Source: Paenibacillus ferrarius (lineage in GTDB: Bacteria; Bacillota; Bacilli; Paenibacillales; NBRC-103111). From it: a stretch of 64,000 nt of DNA. Location of the stretch: assembly GCF_002027705.1 (NCBI RefSeq), contig NZ_MBTG01000025.1:39391-103390 (forward strand). The letters run 5' to 3'. Below are positions 62,176 through 64,000 of the stretch, piece by piece. A model generated the notes under the pieces. The model did not search any database. It was not told where the DNA came from and saw only the letters and a list, made by a program, of their open reading frames with translations. How positions within the stretch are numbered: position 1 is the stretch's first letter; each line of letters begins with the position of its first letter. The position numbers were made by a program, and so were the translations under genes.

Positions 62176-62231
62176 TTGGGGCTAATTGGGGCTTGGTTTG
62201 GGGCTTGGTTTGGGGCTTGGTTTGGGGCTAA
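62176..62231. repeat. 12-bp G-rich tandem repeat
   Basis: Unit GGGGCTTGGTTT occurs three times in a row, with partial copies on both sides (GGGGCTAATT before, GGGGCTAAAA after). It produces a Ser-Pro-Lys-Pro repeat in a minus-strand frame, which is not a credible gene. Confidence 0.75.
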
Positions 62232-62282
62232 AATAATACAGGTAGACGCTCTTATATTTCCAAGCGCTTGTGAAAATGAAAC

Positions 62283-62342
62283 CGCCTGACGAGTCCGCCG
62301 CGTTGCGGACGAAACTCTCCTTTTTCAAGAAGGAGAGTCGCG
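62283..62342 (+). ncRNA. Hammerhead ribozyme candidate (type I topology)
   Basis: All core elements occur in order. CUGACGA is at 62286-62292. Stem II is GUCCGC / GCGGAC (62293-62298 / 62305-62310) with loop CGCGUU. GAAA is at 62311-62314. Stem III is CUCUCCUU / AAGGAGAG (62315-62322 / 62330-62337), with the A314-U338 pair. GUC at 62337-62339 is the expected cleavage triplet. Stem I is short: CGC / GCG (62283-62285 / 62340-62342), then an internal loop and a possible AGCG/CGCT helix (62263-62266 / 62349-62352). It lies after the rpsD terminator with no obvious host gene. Confidence 0.8.
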
Positions 62343-62439
62343 AATCTCCGCTACGAGCCGGCCGTGCGTGGCTAGCCTTTACATACATTGTTTGCTCTAT
62401 GATAACTTAAAATTCCCAAACGTCTGTGAATTTGCTGAA

Positions 62440-62475
62440 AAATAAAAAAACACTCTATCCCAAAGGAGAGAGGGC
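62440..62475 (-). terminator. Terminator of the small HTH gene
   Basis: On the minus strand, CTCTCTCC / GGGATAGAG (imperfect) with a T7 run. Confidence 0.5.
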
Positions 62476-62649
62476 TTTAACCATGATATTGTTATCAACG
62501 ATTATAGTGTGGCTTTTCTTCATATTGACCAAATGCTTAACCGAGCGAGGTGAAACATTTTCGCTTGCTTTCCATTTTTCGAAACTTTCCGGTTTGATTC
62601 CCAATTGGGTAACAATCTCTTTTAAATCCAGACTTCTTCTAATATTCAC
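62455..62649 (-). CDS. Small helix-turn-helix protein
   Basis: 64 aa from GTG at 62649, chosen for AAAGGGTGG five bases upstream; a frame extension to 62706 lacks such a site. SLDLKEIVTQLGIKPESFEKW resembles an HTH, followed by SPRSVKHLVNMKKS. No family is recognised; a DNA-binding role is inferred. Confidence 0.5.
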   Translation of the reverse strand: MNIRRSLDLKEIVTQLGIKPESFEKWKASENVSPRSVKHLVNMKKSHTIIVDNNIMVKALSPLG

Positions 62650-62795
62650 AAAAACCACCCTTTCAATTAGGACGGCCGGTTGCACTACTAACTCAATTGA
62701 ATCCAAGTGCCCAATTATAGATTCAATATCATCGCTTCCATACTTTAATATTTACATCTTAACGCGTTTATAGGAAATAAGTCTATATTTCATTT

Positions 62796-62812
62796 TGTCG
62801 AAATAGGTCGAT
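62796..62812 (+). promoter_or_regulatory. Putative tandem Spo0A boxes
   Basis: TGTCGAA (62796-62802) is a perfect 0A box; GGTCGAT (62806-62812) is a weaker one exactly 10 bases on, the usual tandem spacing. They lie between the divergent HTH gene and sda, about 170 bases before the sda start. The rest of 62650-62980 shows no gene. Confidence 0.4.
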
Positions 62813-62980
62813 AGTCCTAAAAATTATATAAATTTTCTGGTTTTTTTCAAGAAACACCTATCCTGCAGGATAAAGCATCTACCGAAATTTCGTTGATTAC
62901 AATACCCAATATATTCCATGTGGTCCATAATTGATATAGGTGAGGGGTAAGGTCCCATTCGCTACAAGGAGAGTTATAAC

Positions 62981-63133
62981 TTGAAGCTAAGTGACGATCG
63001 ATTACTTTCATCCTATTTAGAAGCTCTTGAATACAAACTAGAAGAAGCATTTATAGAACTACTTGAAAAAGAGTTGATTAAGAGAGGCATTGTTTTTATG
63101 AGGCCTTCAAAAGAAGATAATGAAGAAAACTAA
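62981..63133 (+). CDS. sda: Sporulation histidine kinase inhibitor Sda
   Basis: 50 aa from TTG behind AAGGAGAG: MKLSDDRLLSSYLEALEYKL, then EEAFIELLEKELIKRGIVF and a charged tail. LSDDRLLSSY and FIELLEKEL match the two helices of Sda, a DNA-replication checkpoint peptide that binds sporulation kinases such as KinA and blocks phosphorelay activity. A KinA-like kinase is encoded at 50170-52311. Confidence 0.88.
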   Translation: MKLSDDRLLSSYLEALEYKLEEAFIELLEKELIKRGIVFMRPSKEDNEEN

Positions 63134-63175
63134 TGCTTAATTAAAAATTGATAGGCGAATGGGATATAACCCTTC

Positions 63176-63217
63176 ACCACGAAAAATCCCTGCTAGTTTT
63201 TGCTAGCAGGGCGTGGT
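63176..63217 (+). terminator. sda terminator
   Basis: CCCTGCTAG / CTAGCAGGG perfect stem (63188-63196 / 63203-63211), flanked by ACCACG/CGTGGT. Confidence 0.7.
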
Positions 63218-63407
63218 TAATTATCCTAATCGAGATTTTGCTGATAACAAAAGTGGAATTTGTTACATCGGATTTTGAGGTTTCGTTTATATTGTACAAC
63301 TCATTAAAGCGAACGCAGTCAAATCTATAAAAGAGCCATCAGTACAATGGAAACTTATTTGTTATTGCTCCCTGAACGAAATAAAGCCCAAGGGATGATT
63401 ACACTGG

Positions 63408-63461
63408 TACCCATAGTCTGGACACTTTGAAAAAGTGTTCAGACTATGGGTATCTTTTTTG
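63408..63461 (+). terminator. Long hairpin with T-run before the transposase gene
   Basis: ACCCATAGTCTG and CAGACTATGGGT pair, continuing through ACACTTT/AAAGTGT with one mismatch, then TCTTTTTTG. It may be an intrinsic terminator inside the IS end that blocks read-through from outside. The exact IS end cannot be fixed. Between 63218 and 63407 I see no gene. Confidence 0.65.
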
Positions 63462-63494
63462 TATACTAGAGTAAGCACCGGAGGGGATTACAAT

Positions 63495-64000
63495 ATGTCT
63501 AAGAAAATGTTTAGTGAGAAAGAACAAAAGAATTTATCAACGAATAAATACGTCATCCATATAAGCGATAAAGCAATAACCTATGCTGATGAATTTAAGC
63601 AGTTGTTCATCGATCAATACATGGCAGGTAAAACACCCAGAGAAATCTTTGAAGCAAACGGGTTTGATGTAAACATAATTGGCGTAGAGCGTTTAAAAGC
63701 ATGCGTTAAGCGTTGGAAGAAAGCATACGCTGAGGATGGAGTCATTGGACTAGCAGACTCCCGTAAGGGATCATCTGGACGTCCCCTCAAGCGAGAACTA
63801 ACGCAGGATGAAGTTATTGCAAGACAGGAAGCAAGAATTAGACTTCTTGAGTCTCAGGTGGAATTGTTAAAAAAGCTAGACACGAAAGAAAGGTTGCTGG
63901 TACCAAAGGGAAAGAACCTAAGTAAGAGTAATTTATTTGAGCTAATTAAAGAGACTGTAGGGCAGGGTTTAGGACGCACAACTAGCTACCTTTGCGACTT
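63495..64000 (+). mobile_element. IS3-family (IS150-like) transposase gene, 3' end outside the window
   Basis: Open from an ATG behind GGAGGGG to the window edge (168 codons). ITYADEFKQLFIDQYMAGKTPREIF is the N-terminal HTH region of this OrfA group. It is followed by GLADSRKGSSGRP and a leucine-rich coiled coil (ARIRLLESQVELLKKL). The part after KGKNLSKSNLFELI, then YLCD, resembles the start of the downstream catalytic ORF, so a fused or frameshift-expressed transposase may follow. Confidence 0.8.

Noticed and set aside
62182..62388. Minus-strand ORF ending in Ser-Pro-Lys-Pro repeats
   Set aside because: It spans the ribozyme and the 12-bp repeat antisense, and has no ribosome site.
63218..63410. 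Possible old transposase remnant (reads KSIKEPSVQW)
   Set aside because: Only about 39 codons, no start and no family motif.

Overview
The window is chromosomal DNA of a spore-forming, low-to-medium-GC Firmicute, most likely Paenibacillus or a close relative. The main evidence is the conserved Bacillales housekeeping block (recG, FakA/DegV, yloU, rpmB, spoVM, rpe, rsgA, prkC, prpC, rlmN, rsmB, fmt, def, priA, coaBC, rpoZ, gmk, remA, yicC, a YloB-type calcium pump and rqcH), together with sporulation genes (spoVM, sda, a SpoVIF-like gene, a KinA-like kinase). All assignments come from reading the sequence; no database search was run.

Layout. 1-2525 is a decayed accessory zone: a zinc-finger/HTH gene broken at an A8 run, a fragment of an ABC-3C/DUF4297-like defence protein and an XRE regulator. 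2543-5682 holds two mirrored Y-family DNA polymerase plus small-partner modules under tandem LexA boxes; one polymerase is truncated. 5766-33468 is the long minus-strand housekeeping block, interrupted only by the plus-strand rpmB. rqcH (33700-35466, plus) closes it. 35611-36365 is a repeat island: five copies of a ~111 bp unit, then an 8-bp/7-bp GC-rich minisatellite.

36583-47279 carries UDP-sugar genes (ugd, galU), a PHP phosphoesterase, a LysR regulator, ylbG, an asparaginase, ylbF and an XPB-like helicase with its partner. 47399-54096 holds a LysR pseudogene, two Gfo/Idh/MocA oxidoreductases, a PAS histidine kinase, a CBS protein and an M20 amidohydrolase. 54300-61107 holds yugN, an ftsW-family gene, an Asp23 paralogue, a calcium/proton exchanger, ylaN, an HPr-like protein, a VTT membrane protein and a GAF-GGDEF protein.

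The right end has rpsD with a structured leader, a 12-bp G-rich repeat, a hammerhead ribozyme candidate with an intact core (62283-62342), a small HTH gene, sda with putative Spo0A boxes upstream, and an IS3-type transposase gene running off the edge.

The most unusual observations are the hammerhead ribozyme, the hairpin-forming repeat array with a compensatory base change between half-units, the paired SOS polymerase modules, the XPB/partner operon and an HPr-like protein without the phospho-histidine.
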